DNA of 64,000 nt from Tardiphaga alba. Lineage in GTDB: Bacteria; Pseudomonadota; Alphaproteobacteria; Rhizobiales; Xanthobacteraceae. Shown piece after piece: positions 53,851 to 63,250 of this stretch. Location of the stretch: NCBI RefSeq assembly GCF_018279705.1, contig NZ_CP036498.1:1319001-1383000 (forward strand), in the 5' to 3' direction. A program made the translations under genes and the position numbers. Every line of letters begins with the position of its first letter. Within the stretch, counting starts at the first letter, position 1. A model generated the notes under the pieces. It saw nothing but the letters and a program-made list of their open reading frames with translations. It did not search any database and was not told where the DNA came from.

Positions 53851-55065
53851 ATGCGCGTCGCTGTCGTTCATGATTGGCTGTATACGCTCGGCGGTGCGGA
53901 ACAGGTGCTGCGGGAAATTCTGCAATGCTATCCGGGCGCAGATGTGTTCACGCTGTTCGATGCGCTGACGCCGGAGGATCGCGCAAAGATCGGCTTCGAG
54001 AAGGCGCGGACCAGTTTTCTGCAGCGGATGCCCTTCATCAAGACCAAGCATCGCGCCTATCTGCCGTTGATGCCGATCGCCATCGAGCAGTTCGACCTGT
54101 CTGGCTATGATCTGGTGATCTCGTCCAGCTATGCCGTCGCCAAGGGCGTGATCACCGGTCCGAACCAGTTGCACGTTTCTTACGTGCATTCGCCGATGCG
54201 CTATGCATGGGATCTGCAGCACGCTTATCTCAACGAGAGCGGCTACACGGCCGGGATTAAGAGTGCATTGGCGCGCGCGTTGCTGCACCGGATCAGGATC
54301 TGGGACGTCCGCACGGCGCATGGGCCCGACGCGATGCTGGCGAATTCGAACTTCGTCGCCAAGCGCATCAAAAAAGTCTACGGCCGCGATGCCCGCGTGA
54401 TCTATCCGCCGGTGACGATGTCATCGCTGCCGAAGCATCTTCCGGTCGGTGAACATTTCCTCGCGGCGAGTCGCCTTGTGCCTTACAAAAAGATCGAGGC
54501 CGTGATCCAGGCATTCAATCTGATGCCGGATCAGAAGCTGATCGTGGCCGGGGATGGACCCGAGGCCGAACGGCTGAAGGCGCTGGCCAATCCCAATGTC
54601 AGTTTCGCCGGTTTCGTCAGCGATACCAAGCTGCGCGAATTGATGGCGACCGCGCGTGCCTTCGTGTTTGCCGCAGAGGAAGATTTCGGCATCATCGTGG
54701 TCGAGGCGCAGTCCGAAGGCGCGCCGGTGCTTGCCTTCGGGCGCGGTGGCGCCCGCGAAACGGTGTCGGCATCGCCAGAGCTTCGCACCGGCATGTTTTT
54801 CGATGCCAATGAGCCCGCGGCGATCGCGGAATGCGTGCGCGCCTTCATCGCGCGCGAAGACGATTTCTCACGCGATGTGTGCCGGGCACATGCGCAGAAA
54901 TTCTCGGCCGAGCGTTTCCGCACCGAGCTGATGTCCTTCGTCAACGAGAACATGCGCAATTTCACCGGCGAGCGCCGGCGCAACACTGGCGGTGGGGATG
55001 CAGCAGGTCCGCGCCGGCGCTGGACGGACGCGGAGCGCCAGGCCCAGCGGCAATCCCAACCGTGA
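53851..55065 (+). CDS. GT4-family glycosyltransferase
   Basis: A 404-residue retaining glycosyltransferase, GT-B fold. N-terminal acceptor part opens MRVAVVHDWLYTLGGAEQ with its Gly-rich loop; the C-terminal sugar-nucleotide part has SRLVPYKK, IVAGDGPE and the E-x7-E motif in EEDFGIIVVEAQSEG. It probably builds a surface polysaccharide (exopolysaccharide or O-antigen), in the cytoplasm at the inner membrane face. The last 30 residues are basic and Gly/Arg/Gln-rich. No other polysaccharide genes are adjacent. The ATG at 53851 replaces an upstream start at 53800. Confidence 0.85.
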   Translation: MRVAVVHDWLYTLGGAEQVLREILQCYPGADVFTLFDALTPEDRAKIGFEKARTSFLQRMPFIKTKHRAYLPLMPIAIEQFDLSGYDLVISSSYAVAKGVITGPNQLHVSYVHSPMRYAWDLQHAYLNESGYTAGIKSALARALLHRIRIWDVRTAHGPDAMLANSNFVAKRIKKVYGRDARVIYPPVTMSSLPKHLPVGEHFLAASRLVPYKKIEAVIQAFNLMPDQKLIVAGDGPEAERLKALANPNVSFAGFVSDTKLRELMATARAFVFAAEEDFGIIVVEAQSEGAPVLAFGRGGARETVSASPELRTGMFFDANEPAAIAECVRAFIAREDDFSRDVCRAHAQKFSAERFRTELMSFVNENMRNFTGERRRNTGGGDAAGPRRRWTDAERQAQRQSQP

Positions 55066-55086
55066 CATGCGCCACGGGTGAGCGCG

Positions 55087-55506
55087 TTACGCGCTCGTAT
55101 TTGGCGCGGCCTTGTAGTCGGGGAAGCGGGACAGGAACGCGCTTTTCAGAAACTTGAAATGCGCAATGCTACCGGTCAGCTCGCGCAGGCGGCGTTGCCC
55201 GTTCTGGATCTCGGTCTCGAACAGATCGAGGTGATGGCTGTCGAGGCTTTCACGGGTCAGATATTCATCGTCGCCATTGCCGAATGTCACGGCCGCGCGC
55301 GCCAGCACGTCATCGACGCGCTTGGTCAGGCCCGCCTGCTCGGCTTCGGCGCTTCCCAGTGCCTGGTTGATAGCGGTCATCACCGCATCGAGGCGTTCAC
55401 GGTCGGTCTCGGCATCGCGCTCCGGCGAGCGGGCGCGGAACTCGCGTTCGCCGACAATGCTGCGCAAATAGGTTTGGGCGCGAGACCGCAGGAATGTCTG
55501 GAACAT
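55087..55506 (-). CDS. Conserved hypothetical protein (139 aa)
   Basis: Predicted all-helical soluble protein of 139 residues, rich in Arg/Glu/Asp, with an N-terminal helix MFQTFLRSRAQTYLRSIVGE and a C-terminal aromatic-rich region (AHFKFLKSAFLSRFPDY). No domain assigned. It lies between the convergent glycosyltransferase and the TetR gene. The start at 55506 is preferred to 55527. Confidence 0.6.
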   Translation of the reverse strand: MFQTFLRSRAQTYLRSIVGEREFRARSPERDAETDRERLDAVMTAINQALGSAEAEQAGLTKRVDDVLARAAVTFGNGDDEYLTRESLDSHHLDLFETEIQNGQRRLRELTGSIAHFKFLKSAFLSRFPDYKAAPNTSA

Positions 55507-55617
55507 GGCATGCCCATCCGATGCCACGCAGCGGCATGCTGCGCGATGGCGCAGTGTGCCCGGTCATGGTGAGCAATCGGTTAAGAAATTGGGGCGGGGA
55601 TGGGGCGTTCCATCCGG

Positions 55618-56289
55618 CTACGCCGCCTCGCAAAACGTCGCGATCACCGCATCGATCCGCTTGTTGATGGCGCGCCGGTTGACCTGATGGGTCTCGTCGA
55701 CCATCGCGCGAAAATGGTCGTGGCTGAAGACCGCGCCGATCATCATCTCCGCGACAGTGCGCGCGGGGAGGTCTTCGAGCGTGGATTTCAGCTTGATGCG
55801 TTTGATGCAATCGACGACGCCGTTGTCGCCGCTCTTGAAAATGACGTCGGTAAAGATGCCGGCGAGGGCTGGTGATTGCTTGCGTTCCGCGACGATCAGG
55901 CGATGCAGGGCGATCTCGTCGGGGCTGAAGACCACGTCGGCAATGAAGCGCATGGCCTCCCGGAGTTCGTCGATGACGGGTATGCCCGACCGCGATGCGA
56001 CTCCGAACTGAAACCGTTGCAGATTGTGCGTGAGCATGGCGCGGAACAGGTCGCTCTTGCTGTCGAACAGTTTGTAGAGCGTCTTTTTCGACATGCCGGC
56101 AGCCCCGGCGATATCGTCCATGGTGGTGGCGGCAAACCCCTTCTCGCCGAAGGTACGTTTGGCGACCGCCAGCAGCTGGGCGATCCGCTCGGCGGATGGA
56201 TCACCGGCATCGGGCAATGTCACGCGCAGGTCATTTTGCTGCGGCAAAACGCGCCCCCGCGGCTTCTTTGCGCCGGCCGATGCAACCAT
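55618..56289 (-). CDS. TetR-family regulator of the adjacent RND pump
   Basis: A 223-residue repressor. Residues about 35-85 form the TetR helix-turn-helix (AERIAQLLAVAKRTFGEKGFAATTMDDIAGAAGMSKKTLYKLF); the rest is the ligand-binding helical bundle. A 30-residue basic leader precedes it. It is divergent from the efflux pump operon, and the intergenic region holds two matching 18-bp palindromes, so it very probably represses the pump and perhaps itself. Confidence 0.88.
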   Translation of the reverse strand: MVASAGAKKPRGRVLPQQNDLRVTLPDAGDPSAERIAQLLAVAKRTFGEKGFAATTMDDIAGAAGMSKKTLYKLFDSKSDLFRAMLTHNLQRFQFGVASRSGIPVIDELREAMRFIADVVFSPDEIALHRLIVAERKQSPALAGIFTDVIFKSGDNGVVDCIKRIKLKSTLEDLPARTVAEMMIGAVFSHDHFRAMVDETHQVNRRAINKRIDAVIATFCEAA

Positions 56290-56368
56290 TGAACATTCAC
56301 TCCGTTATACGAGCCGCCTCACAAACGCTTGAGCAGGGCCGACCTGCCGGACGCTTGACTTGGCGCAA

Positions 56369-56409
56369 GGAAACTAGCAAGTTTCCTAAGCGGAAACCAG
56401 AGAGTTTCC
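56369..56409. promoter_or_regulatory. Tandem TetR-type operators in front of the RND pump genes
   Basis: Two 18-bp dyads, GGAAACTAGCAAGTTTCC (56369-56386) and GGAAACCAGAGAGTTTCC (56392-56409): both GGAAAC-N6-GTTTCC, 23 bp centre to centre. They lie between the divergent TetR gene and the efflux genes, about 69 bp before the adaptor start. Confidence 0.8.
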
Positions 56410-56477
56410 CAAAATTTCTCACGGCCACGTCAGCTGCGCGGGATTGCGCGGTGTCGTGCGCCGTTTTTGCATTGGTG

Positions 56478-57689
56478 ATGGTAATGACATCTGGAATTGC
56501 TCGCCCGCTGGCTTTGATCGCTGTGTTCGCTCTGGCCGGGTGCGGTAAGCCTGCGTCGGAAGCCGCAGCACCGCCGCCGCCCGAAGTGGGTGTGATGACG
56601 CTGAAGCCGCAAGAGGCCTCCGTTTCCACCGTGCTGCCTGGGCGCGTAGTCGCCTATCAGGTCTCCGAAGTGCGCCCGCAGGTGACGGGTATCCTCTTGA
56701 AGCGGGTCTTCACGGAAGGTGCCGAGGTGAAGGAGGGCGATCTGCTGTATCAGATCGATCCCGTGCAGTATCAGGCCGCGCTGGAAAGCGCCGAGGCAAA
56801 TGTGCTGAAGGCACAGGCCAATCTTGCGCTGGTGCGGCTGGTGGCAGAGCGCAAGGCGCAGCTGCTCAAGACCAATGCGGCGAGCCAGCAGGATGTCGAT
56901 AGCGCCATGGCCAGCTTCAAACAGGGCGAGGCAGATCTGAAGTCGGCCGAGGCCAATCGCGACACCGCGGCGATCGCGCTGGATCGCACCAAGGTGCTGG
57001 CGCCGATCTCCGGCCGTATCGGCAAATCGATGATCACGCCCGGCGCGCTGGTGACCGCCAGCCAGACCAATGCGATGACCACGATCCAGCAGCTCGATCC
57101 CGTCTATGTCGATCTCGACCAGGCGACATCGGAGATGGAGCGTATCCGCAGCGAAGTCGCCAGCGGTCGGTTGAAGCGACCGGCCGGCGGCGTCGAGATC
57201 GAACTGGTGCTGGAAAACGGCAAGACGCATCCGCAGAAGGGTAAGTTCGGCTTCACCGATTCCAGCGTCAACGAAACCACGGGCTCGGTCTCGACCCGTG
57301 CGATTTTCGCCAATCCCGAGCGCAACCTGCTGCCGGGCATGTATGTGCGGGCGCGCGTGATCGCCGGCGTCGATCCGACCGCGATCCTGATCCCGCAGCG
57401 CGGCGTGTCACGCAATCCGCGCGGTGAGGCCGTTGCGATGTTCGTCGACAAGGACGGTAAGGTCGAGCAGCGTGTGATCAAGGTCGCGCAGTCGATCGGC
57501 CCGAACTGGCTGGTGGAGGGCGGTGCCAAGAATGGTGACCGCGTCATCCTCGACGGACTGCAAAAGGCGAAGCCGGGCCAGGTCGCGAAGACCATCGATG
57601 TCACTGTCGATCCCAAGACGGGTCTCACAGTGGCGCCGGGGCGGCAGGCCAATGCGGCCGGCGCGGCGACCGATACGCGCAAGGACTAA
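56478..57689 (+). CDS. RND efflux periplasmic adaptor (MFP) lipoprotein
   Basis: A 403-residue adaptor linking the inner-membrane RND pump to an outer-membrane channel. Lipoprotein signal with lipobox L-A-G-C (cysteine near residue 22), then lipoyl/barrel-sandwich halves (VSEVRPQVTGILLKRVFTEGAEVKEGDLLYQID), a coiled-coil hairpin (about 95-170) and beta-barrel parts (VEIELVLENGKTHPQKGK, ETTGSVSTRAIF). Start ATG at 56478 (a second ATG at 56484 is nearly as good). The pump follows 6 bp after the stop. No outer-membrane channel gene is present. Confidence 0.93.
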   Translation: MVMTSGIARPLALIAVFALAGCGKPASEAAAPPPPEVGVMTLKPQEASVSTVLPGRVVAYQVSEVRPQVTGILLKRVFTEGAEVKEGDLLYQIDPVQYQAALESAEANVLKAQANLALVRLVAERKAQLLKTNAASQQDVDSAMASFKQGEADLKSAEANRDTAAIALDRTKVLAPISGRIGKSMITPGALVTASQTNAMTTIQQLDPVYVDLDQATSEMERIRSEVASGRLKRPAGGVEIELVLENGKTHPQKGKFGFTDSSVNETTGSVSTRAIFANPERNLLPGMYVRARVIAGVDPTAILIPQRGVSRNPRGEAVAMFVDKDGKVEQRVIKVAQSIGPNWLVEGGAKNGDRVILDGLQKAKPGQVAKTIDVTVDPKTGLTVAPGRQANAAGAATDTRKD

Positions 57690-57695
57690 TCGATC

Positions 57696-60600
57696 ATGTC
57701 GCACTTTTTTATCAAGCGGCCGATCTTCGCCTGGGTCCTCGCCATTCTGATCATGTTTGGCGGCCTTCTGGCGATCCTGAAGCTGCCGATCGCCCAATAT
57801 CCGCAAATCGCGCCGACGGTGATCACCATCACCGCGAACTATCCCGGCGCCAATGCGACGACGGCCGAAAATTCGGTGACCAAGGTCATCGAGCAGAACA
57901 TGACCGGCGTCGACTTCCTGCAATATATGTCGTCCTATTCGACCTCGACCGGTGTGGTGCAGATCTCGATCACCTTCACCAATGAGGCCAATGCCGACAT
58001 TGCGCAGGTGCAGGTGCAGAACAAGCTGCAGCTGGCGACGCCGCTATTGCCGCAGGTGGTGCAGCAGCAGGGCATCCGCGTCGTGAAGTCGTCGTCGAGC
58101 TTCCTGATGGTGCTCGGCTTCGTTTCCGAAGACGGCTCGATGAATGCGAGCGACATCGCCGACTATGTGGCCAGCACGATCAACGAGCCGATCAGCCGCG
58201 TCTCCGGTGTCGGCCAGGTGCAGCTGTTCGGCGCCGAATATGCAATGCGCATCTGGCTCGATGCGGAGAAGCTGACCAAATACAACCTGATGCCGGGCGA
58301 CGTCACCCAGGCGATCCAGGCGCAGAACACGCAGGTGACCGCGGGCCAGCTCGGCGGATTGCCGGCGGTGGACGGGCAGCAGCTGAATGCGACGATCACG
58401 TCGCAGAGCCGGTTGCAGACCATCGAGCAGTTCCAGGACATCATCCTGCGCACATCGACCTCCGGCCAGACGGTGCGGTTGAAGGATGTCGCACGCGTCG
58501 AGCTGGGCTCGAAGAGCTATGACGCAGTGGCGCGTTATAACACCAAGCCCGCGGCCGGCATGGGCATCTCGCTCGCCACCGGCGCCAATGCGGTCGCGAC
58601 CTCGGAAGGCGTGAAGGCGCGTATCAACCAGCTCACGGCCAACATGCCGGCGGGCCTGAAGGTGATCTATCCCTACGACACCACGCCCTTCGTGAAACTG
58701 TCGATCGAGAAGGTGGTGCATACGCTGTTCGAGGCGGTGGTGCTGGTCTTCCTCGTGATGTTCCTGTTCCTGCAGAGCTGGCGGGCGACCATCATCCCGA
58801 CCATTGCGGTGCCCGTCGTTTTGCTCGGCACGTTCGGCATCCTTTCCATTGCCGGCTACTCCATCAATACGCTGACCATGTTCGCCGTGGTGCTGGCGAT
58901 CGGCTTGCTGGTCGACGACGCCATCGTCGTGGTCGAAAACGTCGAGCGCGTGATGGAGGAAGAAGGCCTGTCGCCGCGCGAGGCGACCGAGAAATCGATG
59001 AACGAAATCACCGGTGCGCTGGTAGGCATTGGTGTCGTGCTGTCGGCCGTGTTTGTGCCGATGGCGTTCTTCTCGGGCTCGGTCGGTATCATCTATCGGC
59101 AATTCGCACTGACTATCGTGTCTGCGATGGTGCTGTCGGTGCTGGTGGCCTTGATCCTGACACCGGCCATGTGTGTGACGATCCTGAAAAAGCCCAAGAA
59201 AGGCCATCACGAGAAGCGCGGTTTCTTCGGCTGGTTCAACCGCAATTTCGATCGCACCGCCGGTGGCTATCAGAGCTGGACAAGCCGCCTGGTGAAGCGG
59301 CCGGCGAGCGCGCTGGTCGCGTTCGCGGTGGTCGTGGCCGGTGTGGTGTTCCTGTTCGTGCGGTTGCCGTCGTCGTTCCTGCCGACCGAAGACCAGGGCG
59401 TCATCATCTCGCTGGTGCAATTGCCGGTCGGCGCCACCTCGGGCCGGACGCTGGACGTCATCCAGAAGGTCGAGAAGCAGTTCATGGAGAACGAGAAGGA
59501 CACCGTGGAGGGCGTGTTCGCCGTGCAGGGTTTCTCCTTCGCCGGTCAGGGCCAGAATGTCGGTCTCGCTTTCGTCAGCCTGAAGCCGTTCGGCGAGCGC
59601 GAGGATCACGCGAAATCCGCCCAGTCGGTGGCAGGCCGCGCGATGGCGGCTTTCTCGACGATCCGCGACGCCATGGCTTTCGCCGTGCTGCCGCCGTCGC
59701 TGCCCGGCTTCGGTAACGCGTCGGGCTTCGACTTCTACCTGCAGGACACCGGCAATGCCGGGCATGAGGCGCTGCTGCAGACGCGCAACAAGCTGCTCGG
59801 CCTGCTCGCGGCGGATCCACGCATCTCGCAACCGCGCCCGAACGGGCAGGACGACACGCCGCAATTCAATCTCGACATCGATCAGGCGAAGGCGACGGCG
59901 CTCGGGATCAATCTCACCGATCTCAACACCACGCTTTCGGCGGCGTGGGGCGGCGCTTACGTCAACGACTTCATCGATCGCGGCCGCGTCAAGCAGGTCT
60001 ATCTGCAGGGCGATGCGCCGTTCCGCATGGACACGACGGATATCGGCAAATGGTACGTCCGCAATTCATCGGGATCGATGGTGCCGTTCTCGGCCTTCGC
60101 CACCAGCCGCTGGAGCTACGGCTCGCCGCGTCTGGAGCGCTACAACGGCGTCGCCGCGGTGCAGATCCAGGGCCAACCGTCGCCGGGCACGAGTTCGGGC
60201 ACGGCCATGGCCGCGGTGGACGAAGCGATGGCGAAGCTCGGCCCGGGCTACGCCCATGAATGGACCGGCCTGTCGTTCCAGGAACGGCTGACCGGCAGCC
60301 AGACGCTGTATCTCTATGCGATCTCGGTGCTGATCGTATTCCTCTCGCTCGCGGCGCTGTATGAGAGCTGGTCGATCCCGTTCGCGGTGATGCTGTCGGT
60401 GCCGATCGGCATTCTTGGCGCGCTCGGCGCGGCGACCTTGTTCGGGCAGAACAATGACGTCTATTTCCAGGTCGGCCTGCTCACGACGATAGGTCTGTCG
60501 GCGAAGAACGCGATTCTCATCGTGGAATTTGCCATCGAGCAGCAACAGAAGGGCATGTCGCTGATCGAGGCGACGCTGCATGCGGCCAGGCAACGTCTGC

Positions 60601-60845
60601 GTCCGATCCTGATGACGTCGCTGGCTTTCGTGCTCGGCGTGATGCCGCTCGCTCTGGCCACGGGTGCCGGTTCAGCAAGCCAGAACGCCATCGGTATCGG
60701 CGTGGCCGGCGGCATGGTGACGGCCACGGCGCTCGGCGTGTTCTTCGTCCCGGTGCTTTACGTGCTGGTGCGCAAGATTTTCCCGGGCGGCTCAAAGGCC
60801 CAGAGCGCGCAAAGCGCACATCCCGCGGCTACTCCGGCGGAGTGA
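57696..60845 (+). CDS. RND multidrug efflux transporter (AcrB/MexB-type HAE1)
   Basis: A 1049-residue inner-membrane proton/drug antiporter. Twelve membrane segments, two large periplasmic loops and the proton-relay motif [16 protein letters not shown] (Asp pair in helix 4); [19 protein letters not shown] and the repeat-half [20 protein letters not shown] are family blocks. Length is standard for HAE1 pumps. It is the second gene of an operon with the adaptor, under the TetR repressor. Substrate range is unknown. Confidence 0.95.
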   Translation: MSHFFIKRPIFAWVLAILIMFGGLLAILKLPIAQYPQIAPTVITITANYPGANATTAENSVTKVIEQNMTGVDFLQYMSSYSTSTGVVQISITFTNEANADIAQVQVQNKLQLATPLLPQVVQQQGIRVVKSSSSFLMVLGFVSEDGSMNASDIADYVASTINEPISRVSGVGQVQLFGAEYAMRIWLDAEKLTKYNLMPGDVTQAIQAQNTQVTAGQLGGLPAVDGQQLNATITSQSRLQTIEQFQDIILRTSTSGQTVRLKDVARVELGSKSYDAVARYNTKPAAGMGISLATGANAVATSEGVKARINQLTANMPAGLKVIYPYDTTPFVKLSIEKVVHTLFEAVVLVFLVMFLFLQSWRATIIPTIAVPVVLLGTFGILSIAGYSINTLTMFAVVLAIGLLVDDAIVVVENVERVMEEEGLSPREATEKSMNEITGALVGIGVVLSAVFVPMAFFSGSVGIIYRQFALTIVSAMVLSVLVALILTPAMCVTILKKPKKGHHEKRGFFGWFNRNFDRTAGGYQSWTSRLVKRPASALVAFAVVVAGVVFLFVRLPSSFLPTEDQGVIISLVQLPVGATSGRTLDVIQKVEKQFMENEKDTVEGVFAVQGFSFAGQGQNVGLAFVSLKPFGEREDHAKSAQSVAGRAMAAFSTIRDAMAFAVLPPSLPGFGNASGFDFYLQDTGNAGHEALLQTRNKLLGLLAADPRISQPRPNGQDDTPQFNLDIDQAKATALGINLTDLNTTLSAAWGGAYVNDFIDRGRVKQVYLQGDAPFRMDTTDIGKWYVRNSSGSMVPFSAFATSRWSYGSPRLERYNGVAAVQIQGQPSPGTSSGTAMAAVDEAMAKLGPGYAHEWTGLSFQERLTGSQTLYLYAISVLIVFLSLAALYESWSIPFAVMLSVPIGILGALGAATLFGQNNDVYFQVGLLTTIGLSAKNAILIVEFAIEQQQKGMSLIEATLHAARQRLRPILMTSLAFVLGVMPLALATGAGSASQNAIGIGVAGGMVTATALGVFFVPVLYVLVRKIFPGGSKAQSAQSAHPAATPAE

Positions 60846-60860
60846 CCCGGGAATTGTTTT

Positions 60861-60910
60861 GGAGCATGATCTGATCCGAAAAACCGGTACCCACTTTTCG
60901 GGATCATGCG
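60861..60910. repeat. REP-like GAGCATGATC palindrome
   Basis: GGAGCATGAT...CCGAAAAACCGGT...ACTTTTCGGGATCATGCG: a copy of the element at 23694-23745, placed after the RND pump stop. Probable dispersed repeat; may also terminate the operon. Confidence 0.8.
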
Positions 60911-60923
60911 CCAGCGTGTACAT

Positions 60924-60949
60924 CATCCCGAACACATTGCTTCGGGATG
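60924..60949. promoter_or_regulatory. Hairpin touching the ribosome-binding site of the LysR gene
   Basis: CATCCCGAA / TTCGGGATG perfect 9-bp stem with an 8-nt loop, ending 4 nt before the LysR ATG. The stem buries GGGATG, part of the likely Shine-Dalgarno sequence, so it could limit translation. It may also be an operator. Confidence 0.4.
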
Positions 60950-60953
60950 AGAC

Positions 60954-61841
60954 ATGCAGGGGCTGGATTGGGATCTGCTGCGCACCTTCTCCGTGATCGC
61001 GGGGGAGGCGAGCCTGACACGCGCTGGCGCATTGCTGAAAGTCAGTGCGCAGACAGTGAGCCGCCGGCTCGCCGAGCTCGAGGCCATCACCGGCGTCCGC
61101 CTGATTGCGCGTTCACTTGAAGGCTATTCGCTGACACCGGCCGGCGAGCGGCTCCATCGGCAACTCGAGAACATGCGCCTGGAAGCCGTCAGGATCGAGT
61201 CCGTGATCGCGGAGATCCGCGAAAAGCCGATCGGCACCGTCCGGTTGTCGATCACCGAGGTGCTCTCCGGTCCGTGGCTGATGGGCGCTATCGCCGAATT
61301 CAATCGCCGCTATCCCGACATCATGCTCGAAATCCGCGTCGATGGCTGGCCGGCGTCGGTGCGCCGACGCGAGGCAGATATCGTGTTGCGGCTGTTCGGT
61401 CCGGGCAATGAAAATCTGGTTGGCCGCAAAGTCGGGCGGCTTGGCGTGGGCGTCTATGCCTCGAAATCCTATGCGCGGACGCATGGGCTGCCGAAGACAC
61501 GCGAGGAATGGTCCGACCACACCTCGATCGGACTGGTCGGCGATAATCCGTTGATGGGCTGGTTTGATAATCTCTCCCGGCATGCGCGCCGCGCGCTGCA
61601 GTGCTCGTCGCATATCGATCTGATTGCAGCGGCACGCGCCGGGCTCGGCTTCGCACCGTTGATGTGCATCTCGGGCGATGCCGACAAAACACTGGTGCGC
61701 GTGCTGCCCGAAAAGCTGCGCAGCTCCACCGAGATCTGGTTGCTGTCACATCCGGATCTGGTGGACGCACCGCAAATCCGCGCGGTGCTGGATTTCATCG
61801 CGGAACAGGCAAAGCAGGATCAGGCACGGCTGCTGGGGTGA
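60954..61841 (+). CDS. LysR-family transcriptional regulator
   Basis: A 295-residue regulator. Residues 5-65 are the winged helix-turn-helix (LTRAGALLKVSAQTVSRRLAELE), followed by the two-lobed effector-binding domain (GTVRLSITEVLSGPWLMGAI; GVYASKSYART). The domain order is standard. The target is not obvious: it lies downstream of the RND operon and upstream of a same-strand nitronate monooxygenase-like gene, either of which it could control. The effector is unknown. Confidence 0.9.
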   Translation: MQGLDWDLLRTFSVIAGEASLTRAGALLKVSAQTVSRRLAELEAITGVRLIARSLEGYSLTPAGERLHRQLENMRLEAVRIESVIAEIREKPIGTVRLSITEVLSGPWLMGAIAEFNRRYPDIMLEIRVDGWPASVRRREADIVLRLFGPGNENLVGRKVGRLGVGVYASKSYARTHGLPKTREEWSDHTSIGLVGDNPLMGWFDNLSRHARRALQCSSHIDLIAAARAGLGFAPLMCISGDADKTLVRVLPEKLRSSTEIWLLSHPDLVDAPQIRAVLDFIAEQAKQDQARLLG

Positions 61842-61851
61842 CGCATGCTCG

Positions 61852-61968
61852 GCCCTCATCCTGAGGAGCGCGCTCTTGCGCGCGTCTCGAAGGATGGTCG
61901 CGAAGCTCTGCATCCCGCCATCTCATGGTTCGAGACGGCGCCAAGGCGCCTCCTCACCATGAGGTGAA
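61852..61968. repeat. Intergenic CCTCATCCTGAGGAGCGCG-type repeat
   Basis: Contains CCTCATCCTGAGGAG at the left end and its reverse CTCCTCACCATGAGG at the right, with CGCGCTCTTGCGCGCG and GGCGCCAAGGCGCC inner palindromes and GTCTCGAAGGATG / CATGGTTCGAGAC arms. This is a familiar dispersed intergenic repeat of Bradyrhizobium relatives. Confidence 0.8.
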
Positions 61969-62074
61969 AAGTCTTGTATCCAAATGTGGCGGATAGCATC
62001 TCCATATTTGAGCATCACCCATCCCGCATTTCCCGATATCATCCTCTCAACTTAAATCCGGGATGGAAACACAC

Positions 62075-63070
62075 ATGTCGCTGCCGTCGATCTTCCAGAA
62101 TCGCCTCTCCGTGCCCGTGATGGGCTCACCGCTGTTTCTCGTGTCGGGTCCGGAGCTGGTCATCGCGCAGTGCAAGGCCGGCATTGTGGGCTCGTTCCCG
62201 GCGCTCAATGCACGTCCCGTCGCGGTCCTAGGTGAATGGCTCACGCGCATCGAGAACGAGCTTGGCGAATATGCCGCTAAGAATCCGCATCTGCCGGTGG
62301 CGCCCTATGCGGTGAACCAGATCTGCCATCCCTCCAATGATCGCCTGCATGCGGATATGGAGATCTGCGTGAAGCACAAGGTGCCGGCGATCATCACCAG
62401 CCTGCAGCTGCCGCAGTCCATCGTCGATGCCGCGCATTCCTATGGCGGCAAGGTGTTTCACGATGTCACCACCATCCGCCATGCGCGCAAGGCTGCCGAG
62501 ATGGGCGTCGATGGCCTGATTCTCGTCTGCGCCGGCGCCGGCGGCCATGCCGGCACGCTGTCGCCTTTTGCGCTGCTGCGTGAAGTGCGTCAGTGGTTCT
62601 CCGGCACGATCCTGCTGTCCGGCTCCATCGCTGATGGCTATGGCATTGCGGCGGCACAGATGATGGGCGCCGACATGGCCTATATGGGCACGCGCTTCAT
62701 CGCCACGCAGGAAGCCAATGCCGTCGAGGGTTACAAGCAGTCGCTGATCGACTATGCGGCGGGCGATATCGTCTACACGAACCTGATCACCGGCGTGCAT
62801 GGCAATTATCTCGCGCCATCGCTCGTCGCAGCCGGCCTCGATCCCGCCAATCTGCCGGTCTCCGACAAGTCGAAGATGAATTTCGGCTCCGGTGGCAACA
62901 CCAAGGCCAAGGCCTGGAAGGATATCTGGGGCGCAGGGCAGGGCCTCGGCTCCATCAAGGATGCGCCGGCTGTCGCCACCGTCATTGCACGACTGCGTGA
63001 TGAATATGACCAGGCCATCGCCGAGTTCGGCGGCAAGCAGGTGGTCGCAAAGCCGGCGGTCGCCGCCTGA
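62075..63070 (+). CDS. Nitronate monooxygenase (2-nitropropane dioxygenase family)
   Basis: A 331-residue FMN-dependent TIM-barrel enzyme that oxidises alkyl nitronates. The C-A-G-A-G-G-H-A-G segment carries the catalytic histidine; GSIADGYGIAAAQMMGADMAYMGTRF and SGSI are FMN-phosphate and barrel motifs of class I NMOs. I prefer ATG 62075, with GGGATGGA upstream; an in-frame ATG at 62063 would add four residues. Cytosolic. Directly followed, after a hairpin, by an acyl-CoA synthetase gene. Confidence 0.87.
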   Translation: MSLPSIFQNRLSVPVMGSPLFLVSGPELVIAQCKAGIVGSFPALNARPVAVLGEWLTRIENELGEYAAKNPHLPVAPYAVNQICHPSNDRLHADMEICVKHKVPAIITSLQLPQSIVDAAHSYGGKVFHDVTTIRHARKAAEMGVDGLILVCAGAGGHAGTLSPFALLREVRQWFSGTILLSGSIADGYGIAAAQMMGADMAYMGTRFIATQEANAVEGYKQSLIDYAAGDIVYTNLITGVHGNYLAPSLVAAGLDPANLPVSDKSKMNFGSGGNTKAKAWKDIWGAGQGLGSIKDAPAVATVIARLRDEYDQAIAEFGGKQVVAKPAVAA

Positions 63071-63078
63071 TGGCGGAG

Positions 63079-63102
63079 CGCCCCGGCAGGGATGCCGGGG
63101 CG
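63079..63102 (+). terminator. Hairpin after the nitronate monooxygenase gene
   Basis: CGCCCCGGCA / TGCCGGGGCG 10-bp stem with a GGGA loop, 8 bp after the stop codon; the trailing sequence has only a few T residues, so termination is likely but not textbook. Confidence 0.55.
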
Positions 63103-63250
63103 TGTTCGCGGAGACCATTCGCCTGTGTCAGGCGGGGTCATCAGCTCTGTCGTGACGCTGGTTGCAAGGACGTGCGATCAATATCATGCTGCATGGGAGG
63201 CGACGCTGCGTCGCCTGACCCAATCCTCCGGCTAAGAAGAGGGCGGCTAT

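Noticed and set aside
58044..59864. 606-codon minus-strand frame
   Set aside because: Antisense to the RND pump, His/Arg/Gln-rich, no domains; an artefact of codon bias.
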